Source: Bog-756 sp038210245 (GTDB taxonomy: Bacteria > Actinomycetota > Acidimicrobiia > Acidimicrobiales > RAAP-2). Taken from it: a stretch of 64,000 nucleotides of DNA. The stretch lies in NCBI GenBank assembly GCA_038210245.1, contig JBBQWW010000001.1, positions 1 through 64,000 of the forward strand, read 5' to 3'. Positions 16,402 through 25,269 of this stretch are shown here, one piece after another. Position 1 is the first letter of the stretch; each line of letters starts with the position of its first letter. The notes under the pieces were generated by a model. That model had not been told where the DNA came from and ran no database searches. It was given only the letters and a program-made list of their open reading frames with translations. The position numbers and the translations under genes were made by a program.

Positions 16402-17616
16402 GTGCCCCGAGCCGCGGTATCCGAACCGCCCCCACCGGACGGAACCATCGAAGGCGAAGACCGCACTGCGGCCCTGAGTGCCGAGCTCACCGGTGTTCTG
16501 GTGGCGATCGGACGTGGCGCCGGCCTCCACTCGGTCGGCGTGACCACCGCCGAGGTCTTCGAGGACACCCGACGCCACCTCTTCGAGCGACGCCGACAGG
16601 GACTGCACGCCGGCATGCAGTTCACCTACCGGAATCCCGACCGGTCGACCGACCCGACCCGCATCCTTCCCGGAGCCCGATCTCTGGTCGTCGGCGCCTG
16701 GAGCTATCGCCAGGCCGAGCCCCGGCCGCCCTCCGGCAGCGCGGCGGGCCAGGGCTCCCCCCGCCCTCAAGGGCGCGTGGCCCGCTATGCCCGTGTCGAC
16801 CACTACGCCGCGCTCCGATCGGCACTCGCTCCTGTCGCTGCCCACCTGCGGACCCAGGGCTGGAGGGCCACGGTAGTCTGCGACGACAACGCCCTGGTCG
16901 ACCGGGCCGCCGCCCACCGGGCCGGGCTCGGGTGGTTCGGCAAGAACTCCCTCCTCCTCCTGCCCGACGCCGGCTCGTGGTTCGTCCTCGGTTCGGTGGT
17001 GACCGACGCCCCCCTCTGTCCTACTCCTCCGAAGTCCGATGCCCCGGTGGACCACGCCGAGGGGTGCGGAAGCTGCTCGCGCTGCCTGACCGCCTGTCCC
17101 ACCGGAGCGCTGGTCGCTCCTGGCGTGGTCGACGCCCGCCGGTGCCTGGCCTGGTTGGTCCAGGCCCCGGGGTCCTTCCCGGACGAGTTCCGCGTAGCCC
17201 TCGGGGACCGCATCTACGGCTGCGACGAGTGCCAGCAGGTCTGCCCGATCAACAAGGTGGCGGACCGCCGGGATCCGCCGCCACCACCCTTCCCGCCACC
17301 ACGTGCACCGGTCCCGTCCGGCTCCACCGGCCGCCCCTCGGCCGACGGTCCACTCGTCGACCTGCTCGAACTCCTCGAGGCCACCGACGAGGAGCTGCTA
17401 GCCGCTCACGGACGCTGGTACATCGCCGAACGGGATCCCCGCTACCTCCGCCGCAACGCCCTGGTGGCCCTGGGCAACGTCGGGGACGGTGGCCACCCCG
17501 GTACCGAGCGGGCCCTTCGTCGCTGGTTGGCGGCGGACGACCCCATGGTGGCTGAACATGCCCGATGGGCGGCCCACCGGCTGGGCCGCAGCGACCTGAT
17601 CACCCCCGGCCCATGA
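16402..17616 (+). CDS. queG: Epoxyqueuosine reductase
   Basis: This 404-residue enzyme reduces epoxyqueuosine to queuosine in tRNA, the last step of Q biosynthesis, using cobalamin and two [4Fe-4S] clusters. Cysteines Cys222, 225, 228 and 232 lie in 'CGSCSRCLTACPTGAL', and Cys274, 277 and 281 in 'CDECQQVCPIN'. 'DDNALVDRAAAHRAGLGWFG' is the conserved catalytic segment. A proline-rich linker leads to a C-terminal HEAT-like repeat ('LRRNALVALGNVGD'), which the family uses for tRNA binding. GTG at 16402 is the likeliest start. The stop overlaps the pimB start as ATGA. With nrdJ it indicates a B12-using organism. Confidence 0.92.
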   Translation: MPRAAVSEPPPPDGTIEGEDRTAALSAELTGVLVAIGRGAGLHSVGVTTAEVFEDTRRHLFERRRQGLHAGMQFTYRNPDRSTDPTRILPGARSLVVGAWSYRQAEPRPPSGSAAGQGSPRPQGRVARYARVDHYAALRSALAPVAAHLRTQGWRATVVCDDNALVDRAAAHRAGLGWFGKNSLLLLPDAGSWFVLGSVVTDAPLCPTPPKSDAPVDHAEGCGSCSRCLTACPTGALVAPGVVDARRCLAWLVQAPGSFPDEFRVALGDRIYGCDECQQVCPINKVADRRDPPPPPFPPPRAPVPSGSTGRPSADGPLVDLLELLEATDEELLAAHGRWYIAERDPRYLRRNALVALGNVGDGGHPGTERALRRWLAADDPMVAEHARWAAHRLGRSDLITPGP

Positions 17617-18755
17617 CCCACCTGCTGGTCACCAACGACTTCCCGCCCAAGGTGGGGGGCATCCAGGCCTATCTGTGGGAGCTCTGGTCCCGCATGGACC
17701 CCGAGTCCTTCGTGGTCCTCACGGCCAGCTCCCATCCCGATGCCGACGCGTTCGACCGGGCCCAGGCCGAGCGGGGCATCCGCATCGAGCGGGTGCCCGG
17801 TCGGGTGTTGGCGCCCACCCCCCGCCTGGCCCGACGGATCCGCGACACCGCCCACCGGGTCGGTGCCGGGCTGGTGGTGCTGGACCCGGTCTTCCCCCTC
17901 GGCGTCCTCGGCCCCCGGTTGGGCCTTCCGTACGCCGTGCTCCTCCACGGAGCGGAGGTGGCCGTGCCCGGCCGGCTTCCGGTCACCCGGCCGGTGGTGG
18001 CCCGGGTGCTGCGCCACAGCGTGCTCGCCATATCGGCCGGTGGCTATCCGGCCGCCGAGGCGACCCGAACCCTCCGACGGGGGGGCATGCCCCCGGTGGT
18101 CGAGATCCCACCTGGGGTCGACCTCCGCCGGTTCCACCCCCTCACCGCTGGTGAGCGGGCTCAGGTCCGCGCCGACCTCGGCCTTCCTGCTGATGGTCCG
18201 CTGGTGGTCAGTGTCAGCCGGCTGGTGCCCCGCAAGGGGATGGACGTGCTGATCGACGCCGCCGTCCGGCTCCGCGCCGACCGGCCCGACCTGACCGTGG
18301 CCATCGCCGGACGCGGTCGGGACTCGGACCGCCTGGCCGGCCGGATCGCCGAGTACTCGGCGCCGGTCCGGCTCCTCGGTGGGGTTTCCGACACCGACCT
18401 TCCCCGCCTGGTGGCGGCGGCTGACGTCTTTGTCATGCTGTGCCGGAATCGGTGGCTGGGCCTCGAACAGGAAGGATTCGGGATCGTCTTCCTCGAGGCC
18501 GCCGCCGCCGGAGTGCCCCAGGTGGCCGGTCGGTCGGGCGGCGCCGGCGAGGCGGTGGCCGCCGGGATCACCGGGACCGTGGTCCGGCGGTCCACTGACG
18601 CCGGGGCGGCGGCCCGGGCCATCGAGGAGCTTCTGGCCGATCCGGACCTACGGGCCCGGATGGGGGAGGCGTCCCGCCGCCGGGCCGAGGCATCCTTCGA
18701 CTATGACAAACTCGCCCCTAGGCTGGCTGCGTCGCTCGCCGACGTGGGAGGCTGA
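17613..18755 (+). CDS. pimB: GDP-mannose:phosphatidylinositol-mannoside mannosyltransferase (PimB-like GT4)
   Basis: This 380-residue GT-B glycosyltransferase begins 'MTHLLVTNDFPPKVGGIQAY' and contains 'LLHGAEVAVPGRLPVTRPVV', 'VVEIPPGVDLRRFHP', 'VSRLVPRKGMDVLIDA' and 'EGFGIVFLEAAAAGVPQVAG'. These blocks match the PimB' group that adds the second mannose to PIM at the inner face of the membrane. The start ATG overlaps the queG stop, so the two are co-transcribed and coupled. The assignment implies phosphatidylinositol mannosides or related lipoglycans in this organism. A related phospholipid mannosyltransferase of the same subfamily is possible. Confidence 0.85.
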   Translation: MTHLLVTNDFPPKVGGIQAYLWELWSRMDPESFVVLTASSHPDADAFDRAQAERGIRIERVPGRVLAPTPRLARRIRDTAHRVGAGLVVLDPVFPLGVLGPRLGLPYAVLLHGAEVAVPGRLPVTRPVVARVLRHSVLAISAGGYPAAEATRTLRRGGMPPVVEIPPGVDLRRFHPLTAGERAQVRADLGLPADGPLVVSVSRLVPRKGMDVLIDAAVRLRADRPDLTVAIAGRGRDSDRLAGRIAEYSAPVRLLGGVSDTDLPRLVAAADVFVMLCRNRWLGLEQEGFGIVFLEAAAAGVPQVAGRSGGAGEAVAAGITGTVVRRSTDAGAAARAIEELLADPDLRARMGEASRRRAEASFDYDKLAPRLAASLADVGG

Positions 18756-18812
18756 GAGGCCGTCCGGCGGCAAACGTCCGGCCGGCAGACCGATCGAGGA
18801 GGAGGGCTGATC

Positions 18813-19256
18813 GTGGCGGAACAAGCCACCGAGCGAATGGTGGTGTCGGCCTCGCCGGCACGCTGTTTCGAGGTCAGCTCCGATATCGAGGCCTACCCCC
18901 AGTGGGCGGCTGACATCAAAGACGTGACCATCGAGTCCCGTGACGATCAGGGCCGTCCCGAGCTGGTCACCTTCCGGGCCGCCGCCTTCGGACGGAGTAC
19001 GAGCTACACCTTGGCCTACGACTACAGCGAGGCTCCCGGGGTGCTCTCGTGGGTGCAGACCCGGGGGGACATCACCTCCAAGCTCGACGGCCGGTACCTC
19101 TTCGCCCCCGGCGCCAACGGGGGCACCGAGGTCACGTACCACCTCGAGGTGGAGATGAAGGTGCCACTGCCCGGCTTCATCAAGATGCGGGCGCAGAGCC
19201 GGATCATGTCGATCGCCCTACGGGAGCTGAAGGCCCGGGTCGAATCGACAGCGTGA
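18813..19256 (+). CDS. SRPBCC/START-like polyketide-cyclase family protein
   Basis: This 147-residue single-domain protein is of the SRPBCC (coenzyme Q-binding Coq10/polyketide-cyclase-like) fold. It begins 'ATERMVVSASPARCFEVSSD', followed by 'YPQWAADIKDVTIESRDD', and ends in a helix ('ALRELKARVES'). Members bind hydrophobic ligands. In actinobacteria such single-domain proteins commonly sit beside lipid and PIM genes, as here downstream of pimB, but their role is not established. The start is GTG at 18813 with a GAGGAGGAGGG stretch 8-18 bp upstream. Confidence 0.8.
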   Translation: MAEQATERMVVSASPARCFEVSSDIEAYPQWAADIKDVTIESRDDQGRPELVTFRAAAFGRSTSYTLAYDYSEAPGVLSWVQTRGDITSKLDGRYLFAPGANGGTEVTYHLEVEMKVPLPGFIKMRAQSRIMSIALRELKARVESTA

Positions 19257-19302
19257 CCCCGGTCGTCGCACGGGCTGCGGTGACCGGGGCCGGCACCGGA
19301 GT

Positions 19303-20013
19303 GTGGCCAGGGTGAAGGTGGGGGTCACCCTTCCCCAGTTCCGAGACGAGGCCGATTCGGCCCTGGCGGCGGCCCGGCGGGCCGAATCCCTGGGCCTCGA
19401 CGGCGTGTTCTGCTTCGACCACCTCTGGCCCATGGGGCAGCCGGGGCGCCCGGCTCTGTCGTCCGGCCCACTCCTCGGGGCCCTGGCCGCCTCGACGTCC
19501 ACCATCGCCATCGGGACCCTGGTGGCCCGCATTGGCCTGCTGCCCGACGATGTCCTACTGGCCGTGCTGTCCAGCCTGGCCTCCCTCAGCGAGGGACGCT
19601 TCATCGCCGGCATCGGCACCGGCGACCGCCTGAGCCAGGCCGAAAACGAGGCCTACGGCATCCCCTTCGAGCCAGCCTCCGAGCGCCGGGTGCGTCTGGC
19701 GTCGGTGGCCGCCGCCGCCCGGGACGAGGGCATCCCCGTCTGGATCGGGGGAGGCCGGCCCAAGACCGTGGCCGTGGCCCGCACCCTGTCGGTGGCCGTC
19801 AATGTGTGGGGTGGCGAGCTGCTGCAGGTGGCCGAGCTGGTGGCCAGTGGGCTCGAGGTGACCTGGGGCGGACCGGTGGGGGACACCGTGGCGGCGGCCA
19901 CCGCGCACCTGGCCGACGTGGCCGCGGCCGGGGCCACCTGGGCCGTGTGCGCCTGGCCCGGAACCCTCGAGGTGGTGGCTGAGGCCGCCGAGGCGGTCCG
20001 GGCGTTCGACTGA
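19303..20013 (+). CDS. Short luciferase-like (LLM) flavin/F420-dependent oxidoreductase
   Basis: This 236-residue protein is of the bacterial-luciferase-like superfamily: 'VKVGVTLPQFRDEADSALAA', 'GLDGVFCFDHLWPM', 'TIAIGTLVARIGLLPDDVL' and 'SEGRFIAGIGTGDRLSQAEN'. Full-length relatives have about 280-350 residues. Here the region after the conserved 'G-GTGD' block is compressed, ending with 'IPVWIGGGRPKTVAVAR' and a short helical tail, with no frameshift visible. F420 or FMN and the substrate cannot be told apart. Two GTG starts are possible (19303 and 19312). Confidence 0.78.
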   Translation: MARVKVGVTLPQFRDEADSALAAARRAESLGLDGVFCFDHLWPMGQPGRPALSSGPLLGALAASTSTIAIGTLVARIGLLPDDVLLAVLSSLASLSEGRFIAGIGTGDRLSQAENEAYGIPFEPASERRVRLASVAAAARDEGIPVWIGGGRPKTVAVARTLSVAVNVWGGELLQVAELVASGLEVTWGGPVGDTVAAATAHLADVAAAGATWAVCAWPGTLEVVAEAAEAVRAFD

Positions 20014-20072
20014 AGCCCCCGGGGCCGGGCGGGGTGTCCGAGCCGCTCGGGGACCGGCAGTAGCCTTGGGCG

Positions 20073-21275
20073 ATGGAGTTCCGCCGGATCAACAGCCTGC
20101 CCCCGTACGTCTTCGCCACCATCAACGAGCTGAGGGACGCCGGTCGACAGGGGGGCCGGGACGTGATCGACATGGGATTCGGCAATCCCGACCTGCCCTC
20201 GCCCGACGTGGCCGTGGAGAAGTTGGCCGAGGCCGGGCGCAATCCGCGCAACCACCGCTACTCGGCGAGCCGCGGCATCCCCAAGATCCGCCAGGCCATC
20301 ACCGACCTCTACCTGCGCAAGTTCGAAGTGGAGCTGGACCCTGACACCGAGGTGGTCACCACCATCGGTGCCAAGGAGGGGCTCTCCCACCTCATGTGGG
20401 TGCTGGTCGGCCCGGGTGACACCGCCCTGGTGCCGTCACCCTCGTACCCGATCCACATTTACGCCCCCCTGTTCGCTGGGGCCGATGTCCGTCACGTCCG
20501 CCTCGACGCCCCCGGGGCGGAGAACGGTGGCAGTCCGGGAGAGGCCTTCTTCGACAACCTGATGGAGGCATGGGAGTCGGCGTGGCCCAAGCCGAGGGTG
20601 GTGGTGCTGTCCTTCCCCCACAACCCGACCACCGAGTGTGTCGACCTGGCCTGGATGACCCGCCTGGTGGAGTTCGCCAAGGCGCACGAGATCGTCCTGG
20701 TCCACGACTTCGCCTACGCCGACATCGCGTTCGACGGGTACACGCCGCCGTCCATCCTCCAGGTTCCGGGGGCCAAGGACGTGGCCGTGGAGCTGTACAC
20801 CCTGACCAAGTCCTTCTCGATGGCCGGGTGGCGGGTCGGGTTCCTGGTGGGCAACGCCGCCATCGTGCAGGCGCTGACCAAGCTCAAGAGCTACCTCGAC
20901 TACGGCACGTTCCAGCCCATCCAGATCGCGGCCATCGTGGCCATGAACGAGGCCCCCGACTATCCCAAGGTCATCAACGAGACCTACCAGGCCCGGCGCG
21001 ACGCCCTGTGCGACGGACTGAACCGGATCGGCTGGGAGATCACCCCGCCCCGGGGCACGATGTTCGTGTGGGCCCCGATCCCCGAGCCGTACCGGGAGAT
21101 GGGCTCGCTGGAGTTCTCCAAATACCTGGTGAAGGAGGCCGACGTGGCCACCTCCCCGGGGGTGGGATTCGGACCCGGTGGGGACAACCATGTGCGTTTC
21201 GCTCTCATCGAGAACGAGCAGCGCATCGGCCAGGGCGTCCGCAGCCTCCGCCGGGCGTTGACCAAGCTGCACTGA
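20073..21275 (+). CDS. Class I/II PLP aminotransferase (AlaC-like)
   Basis: This 400-residue fold-type I aminotransferase has the PLP lysine at residue 246 in 'YTLTKSFSMAGWRVGFLVGN'. Upstream motifs are 'DMGFGNPDLPSPDVAVEKL', 'NHRYSASRGIPKIRQAI' and 'VVVLSFPHNPTTECVD'. This pattern is shared with glutamate-pyruvate aminotransferase AlaC and LL-diaminopimelate aminotransferases. 'LSFPHNPT' and 'DFAYADIAFDGYTPPS' favour the AlaC type. It probably makes alanine from pyruvate and glutamate, or acts on a close analogue. The gene stands between unrelated genes and starts at ATG 20073. Confidence 0.87.
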   Translation: MEFRRINSLPPYVFATINELRDAGRQGGRDVIDMGFGNPDLPSPDVAVEKLAEAGRNPRNHRYSASRGIPKIRQAITDLYLRKFEVELDPDTEVVTTIGAKEGLSHLMWVLVGPGDTALVPSPSYPIHIYAPLFAGADVRHVRLDAPGAENGGSPGEAFFDNLMEAWESAWPKPRVVVLSFPHNPTTECVDLAWMTRLVEFAKAHEIVLVHDFAYADIAFDGYTPPSILQVPGAKDVAVELYTLTKSFSMAGWRVGFLVGNAAIVQALTKLKSYLDYGTFQPIQIAAIVAMNEAPDYPKVINETYQARRDALCDGLNRIGWEITPPRGTMFVWAPIPEPYREMGSLEFSKYLVKEADVATSPGVGFGPGGDNHVRFALIENEQRIGQGVRSLRRALTKLH

Positions 21276-21304
21276 CCTGACGGTGCCCATCGGCACGGTC
21301 CGGA

Positions 21305-22201
21305 TCAGGGGAGTCCGGCGCCTCCCACCTCCACCCGGGCCTGCTCGATCCGACCGGAGCGGGACACGCTCACCTCGGACTCGGTGCTGGTCGGCGCGGT
21401 CACCAAAAACAGGGTGCGCCGGTCGTCGCCCCCCAGCATGCAGGCGAAGCAGTTCTGCGACGTGGTCACCCGGCTGACGATCTCGCCTCCCTCGGCCACG
21501 AGGAGGCACTCCGAGGTGATGGCGTTGGCCACCCACACCCGCCCCTGGGCATCAAGGCAGATCCCGTCGGGTGCGCACCACGACAGGGCGGCCCACTCCC
21601 GCCGACCGCGGAGGGAGCCGTCGTCCCCGATGTCGAAAGCGGTAAGCCGGCCGGCCAGCGTCTCCGCCACGATCAGGGTCCCCCCGTCGGGTGTGATCAC
21701 CGCACCGTTGGGAAAGCACAGGTCGGGAGCGGCCGGAACGACCGATCCGTCCGGGTCGACCCGAATGAGCACCGTGGTGGGTGGACCGGGCTCCTCCACC
21801 AGCGCCACCTGGCCCCGCTCCTTCACGAACCCGTCCAGATCGAAGCCGAAGTTGCCGACGTAGGCCCGCCCGGACGCGTCGACCACCATGTCGTTGCCGT
21901 GGAAGGTGGCCAGCGGGTTGAGGTCGGCGTGCGGGACCAACCGTCCGTCGACCTCGAGGCGCAGCACGGTCCGAGGCTTTCTCGACACCACCAGCAGCCG
22001 GCCGTCGGGCAGCCAGCCCAGCCCGGCCGGCTCCCCGGGCACATCGAGCTCGACGCGTGCGTCGCCGTCCGGACCAGCCGAGCACACGGTGCCCTCGTAG
22101 AAGTCCACGTACCACAGTCGGCCCTGGTGCCAGCGAGGGCACTCGCCGAACCGCAGGCTGTCCACGAACGGGTGGGCCGCCGACGTCGACAGATCTGTCA
22201 T
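21305..22201 (-). CDS. SMP-30/gluconolactonase-family protein
   Basis: This 298-residue six-bladed beta-propeller lactonase has the expected metal ligands: Glu20 ('FGECPRWHQGRLWYVD'), an Asn in 'FHGNDMVVD', an Asn in 'FPNGAVITPDGG' and an Asp in 'APDGICLDAQGRVWVA'. Family members hydrolyse sugar lactones or related esters. It is translationally coupled to the upstream TetR regulator by an ATGA overlap (22198-22201), so regulator and enzyme form an operon. The substrate is not determinable from sequence. Confidence 0.85.
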   Translation of the reverse strand: MTDLSTSAAHPFVDSLRFGECPRWHQGRLWYVDFYEGTVCSAGPDGDARVELDVPGEPAGLGWLPDGRLLVVSRKPRTVLRLEVDGRLVPHADLNPLATFHGNDMVVDASGRAYVGNFGFDLDGFVKERGQVALVEEPGPPTTVLIRVDPDGSVVPAAPDLCFPNGAVITPDGGTLIVAETLAGRLTAFDIGDDGSLRGRREWAALSWCAPDGICLDAQGRVWVANAITSECLLVAEGGEIVSRVTTSQNCFACMLGGDDRRTLFLVTAPTSTESEVSVSRSGRIEQARVEVGGAGLP

Positions 22202-22812
22202 GCGATCCTCTGGGCCACGGTCAGGTCGGTGGACAGATAGCCCTGTCGGCAGAAGGCGATGGCCGCCTCGGCCACCTGGTCGGCGTCCCGCCCCTGCGCC
22301 AGCACCAGCTCTCGGGCCAGGTGGGACGTGACCCCCAGGATGGCCATGGTCAGGACCTCGGGGTCCTCACCCCGGAGCAGGCCGGCGGTGATGCCGGCAC
22401 TGACGTGGGGCCGGGCGTCGGCCACGGTCTGGTCGTCGCCACTCCGGATGATCGGAGCGAAGCGCTCCTCGGTTCGGGCGAACTGCATCAGGATGTAGAG
22501 GTGCCGGTGGTCGGCGAGCCAGCGCAGCGAGGCCCGGATGCCCCACTCGATGCGGCGGGCCGGGTCGGGCTCACCGGCGATGGCGTCACGCTGGGCCTGG
22601 CGCATGGAGCGGAGGGCGTCGTTGAGGATCTCGGTGAACAGCTCGTCCTTGGAGGTGAAGTACCAGTAGAAGACCCCTTTTCCCACGCCGATGCCGTCCA
22701 CGATGCTGGTCACCGAGGTGGCGTGGTAGCCCTCGGTGGCGAAACGGCGGGCGGCCACGTCCATCAACTCGTGACGGCGGCGGACGCCCTTGGGGGTGAG
22801 GCGGCGGACCAT
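22198..22812 (-). CDS. TetR-family transcriptional regulator
   Basis: This 204-residue protein has an N-terminal TetR HTH at about residues 12-58 ('FATEGYHATSVTSIVDGIGV' and 'KGVFYWYFTSKDELF'), the classic pattern. The C-terminal ligand-binding domain has no recognisable specificity. It is co-transcribed with the SMP-30 lactonase, which it probably controls along with itself. It is 35 bp downstream of the acetoacetate-decarboxylase-like gene on the same strand, so all three could share a transcript. Confidence 0.9.
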   Translation of the reverse strand: MVRRLTPKGVRRRHELMDVAARRFATEGYHATSVTSIVDGIGVGKGVFYWYFTSKDELFTEILNDALRSMRQAQRDAIAGEPDPARRIEWGIRASLRWLADHRHLYILMQFARTEERFAPIIRSGDDQTVADARPHVSAGITAGLLRGEDPEVLTMAILGVTSHLARELVLAQGRDADQVAEAAIAFCRQGYLSTDLTVAQRIA

Positions 22813-22847
22813 GGTCCTCCAACGCTAGGGGGCCGGACAGAAGAGGG

Positions 22848-23690
22848 TCAACGGGCTGTCGACCGACCGGCCTCAACGACCTCGGCGGCTCCGAAGGAGG
22901 CCCGCATCTGGGCCGCCGACGAGGAGAACAGGGCGCGCTTGGGCAGCCCCAGCGAGCGGAGCTCGTCGGCCATGGGATGGTCCCCGAGGACCAGCGACGC
23001 TCCCCCCACCCGACCGCACGACCCCTCCGAGGATGTGGTCCACAAGGTGCGACGCAGCACGCCGTCGGCGAAGGAGTAGCTGGGTGGCGCCTGGGCCGGA
23101 AGGCGGAGCCGGCCCCCGGCCGCCACGGTCAGGGTCAGGACGTGGACCTCGTCGTCGACCAGGCGGACAGTGGTACCGGTCCCGGCGGTGTCCCGCCCGT
23201 CCCCGGACGGCTCGTCGATGTCGATGGTGGTCACCCATTTGGGGAAGCCCCAGATGCCTCGCCCGGCGGCACAGGTGAACTCCTGGTCCACCGGGAGGCG
23301 GTGGATATAGGCCCCGATACCCCCCGAGAAGAACTCGCGGGTCCGCTGGGCCGCCGAGGTCAGCGGCGGGGCGTCGTGGGGGCGGACCACGAAGCTCACC
23401 GCCACCTCGTGATAGGGGTCGAGGTCGGTGTCGTCGTAGCGGCACACGGCCAGCGCCATCAGCGCCCTTCCGGGCACGGGGCCGGTGACCTCGAGGCCGG
23501 AGGGTTCCACCAGCCGTTGGGCGGCGGCCGCCGGCACCAGGTACTGGACACCCCACTGGGCGGCCCGGCGCACTTCGACGGGAAGGCCGATGGTGCGGCC
23601 GAGCACCGTCCACGTGCGTGGGTCCTCGGGCTCCCGATGGAGGTGGTCTGCGGGGCCCACCCCGGGCCCTGTGGTGGTCTGAGCGGCCAT
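22848..23690 (-). CDS. Acetoacetate decarboxylase-family protein
   Basis: This 280-residue protein contains 'GRGIWGFPKWVTTIDID', with Lys151 in the position of the Schiff-base lysine of acetoacetate decarboxylase. 'ALMALAVCRYDDTDLDPYHE' and 'EVAVSFVVRP' fit the actinobacterial branch. Members of this branch include enzymes with aldolase or dehydratase activity, so decarboxylation of acetoacetate should not be assumed. Its ATG (23688-23690) overlaps an in-frame ATG of the divergent acyltransferase gene (23689-23691), so one of the two starts is probably too far upstream. Confidence 0.75.
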   Translation of the reverse strand: MAAQTTTGPGVGPADHLHREPEDPRTWTVLGRTIGLPVEVRRAAQWGVQYLVPAAAAQRLVEPSGLEVTGPVPGRALMALAVCRYDDTDLDPYHEVAVSFVVRPHDAPPLTSAAQRTREFFSGGIGAYIHRLPVDQEFTCAAGRGIWGFPKWVTTIDIDEPSGDGRDTAGTGTTVRLVDDEVHVLTLTVAAGGRLRLPAQAPPSYSFADGVLRRTLWTTSSEGSCGRVGGASLVLGDHPMADELRSLGLPKRALFSSSAAQMRASFGAAEVVEAGRSTAR

Positions 23691-23709
23691 GGGATGCAGT
23701 ACAGCACAC

Positions 23710-24480
23710 GTGGCGATACCGTGGCTCGTGGCCTACTGGATCCTCAAGGTGGTGTTGAGCCCGGTCTTCTTTCTGCTCTGGCGGGTGAAGGTCGAGGGTC
23801 GGGAGCACATCCCGGTGCACGGACCGGCGGTACTGGCCGCCAACCACCAGTCGTTCTGTGACTCGTTCTTCCTTCCCCTGGTGCTGCGTCGACGGGTCAC
23901 CTATGTGGCCAAGGCCGAGTACTTCGACGACTGGAAGACCGCCTGGTTCTTCCGGGCCGCCGGCCAGATCCCCATGAGCCGTAGCGGCGGGGACTCCTCG
24001 CAACGGGCCCTCGACACGGCCACCGAGGTCCTCAACTCGGGCCACCTGCTCGGCATTTATCCCGAGGGGACCCGGGCCCCCGACCCTCGGCTGCACAAGG
24101 GGCACACCGGGGTGGCCCGACTGTCTCTCCGGTGCGATGTGCCCATCATCCCGGTCGGGATCGTGGGCACCCGGGCGGTCCAGCCCCCCGGGAGCAACCT
24201 AATGCGCCCGTTCCACACGGTCACTATCCGGTTCGGCCCGCCCGTGACCTATCTTCACGCCGGCACCACCGTGACCACCGGCGAGTGCGGCGACCCGTCG
24301 CCGCCGGGGTCGGAGCCGGTGACCCGGGACATCGACCAGGTGGAGCTGCGGTGCCTGACCGACGCCCTCATGAAGGAGATCGGGCGACTCTCGGGCCAGG
24401 AGTACGTGGACCGCTACGCCGGCCGCAGCAAGGCCAGCGGAGGCCGGCCCGGCGGCGCCGGACCGGCCGAGACGGGCTGA
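23710..24480 (+). CDS. 1-acylglycerol-3-phosphate O-acyltransferase family (PlsC-like)
   Basis: This 256-residue phospholipid acyltransferase has the HX4D catalytic motif in 'AANHQSFCDSFFLPLVL' and the acceptor-binding motif 'YPEGTRAPDPRLHKGHTGVA', preceded by a hydrophobic segment ('LVAYWILKVVLSPVFFLLW'). It transfers acyl chains to lysophosphatidic acid or a similar acceptor at the membrane. Start choice is uncertain: GTG 23710 is used because ATG 23689 overlaps the divergent gene's start, and GTG 23728 is also possible. The C-terminal 30 residues are Gly/Ala-rich. Confidence 0.85.
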   Translation: MAIPWLVAYWILKVVLSPVFFLLWRVKVEGREHIPVHGPAVLAANHQSFCDSFFLPLVLRRRVTYVAKAEYFDDWKTAWFFRAAGQIPMSRSGGDSSQRALDTATEVLNSGHLLGIYPEGTRAPDPRLHKGHTGVARLSLRCDVPIIPVGIVGTRAVQPPGSNLMRPFHTVTIRFGPPVTYLHAGTTVTTGECGDPSPPGSEPVTRDIDQVELRCLTDALMKEIGRLSGQEYVDRYAGRSKASGGRPGGAGPAETG

Positions 24481-24495
24481 GAACGGCTGATCAGG

Positions 24496-24509
24496 CCCCT
24501 GATCAGGGG
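24496..24509. repeat. Perfect 14-bp palindrome
   Basis: CCCCTGATCAGGGG lies 15 bp after the acyltransferase stop, and CTGATCAGG occurs again just upstream (24487-24495), giving two overlapping GATC-centred dyads. A second palindrome, TGTGTACACA, is at 24578-24587, 21 bp before the ACT-protein start. They could be a weak terminator and an operator respectively. No regulator can be named. Confidence 0.4.
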
Positions 24510-24608
24510 TTGAGGCGCTATCGGTTGTCCGGATGACCACGATCAGTGCGCCCGATGTCGTAACCGGCCGGAAACAGTGTGTACACAGTGAGGGCCTAGC
24601 CTGAGACC

Positions 24609-25244
24609 GTGTTCAACTACCTGATCAGGGTGCAACTTCCCGATCGACCCGGTGCCCTCGGGGCCGTGGCCAGTCGGATCGGCTCGGTCGGCGGGGACGT
24701 GGTCTCCATCGAGATCCTCCAGCGTGACGACGGCATCGTGGTCGACGAGCTGGGGGTCGGCCTCGGCGGCGACCATCTGATCGACCTACTCCGGGACGAG
24801 ATCCTCGAGGTCGACGGCGTGGTCATCGAGTCGGTGCGCCCGGTGGACGGGCCGCTGCCGGACCGACACACCGAGCTCCTCGAAGTGGCCACGGAGCTGT
24901 TCAAACAGGATACGTCCACGGGACTCCTCGACCACCTGATCGGCCGGGTGTGCCGAAGCCTGGCCGCCAACTACGCCGCCGTGCTCGACACCGACGCCTG
25001 GAAGGTGGCGGCGTCCCAGGGCGACCTACCCGAGCCGGACCAGCTCACGGCCATGGCGCTCCAGGCCATGAGCCCTCCCCCTGACTCGGTGGAGGTGGAC
25101 GGTACGGTGGCCACGGCCTTTCTGGTCTCGGCCGACTTGATCTTGGTGGTCGGCCGGACCCATCCGATCCTCCGGGACCGCGAGCGCCAGTGGATCTCGA
25201 TCATGGCCGAGCTGGCCGACCACGGATGGCAGGAGCTGGCCTGA
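24609..25244 (+). CDS. ACT-domain protein with GAF-like C-terminal half
   Basis: This is a 211-residue cytoplasmic protein. Residues 1-75 are an ACT domain ('YLIRVQLPDRPGALGAVASR', then 'VVSIEILQRDDGIVVDELGV'), a regulatory fold that usually binds amino acids. Residues about 90-205 ('RVCRSLAANYAAVLDTDAWK' and onward) resemble a small GAF-like sensory module, with lower certainty. No catalytic or DNA-binding domain is present. It may be a stand-alone amino-acid sensor. The start is GTG at 24609. It is convergent with glpK. Confidence 0.75.
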   Translation: MFNYLIRVQLPDRPGALGAVASRIGSVGGDVVSIEILQRDDGIVVDELGVGLGGDHLIDLLRDEILEVDGVVIESVRPVDGPLPDRHTELLEVATELFKQDTSTGLLDHLIGRVCRSLAANYAAVLDTDAWKVAASQGDLPEPDQLTAMALQAMSPPPDSVEVDGTVATAFLVSADLILVVGRTHPILRDRERQWISIMAELADHGWQELA

Positions 25245-25269
25245 GCGACCCGGCGCCGGGCTGCCTCCC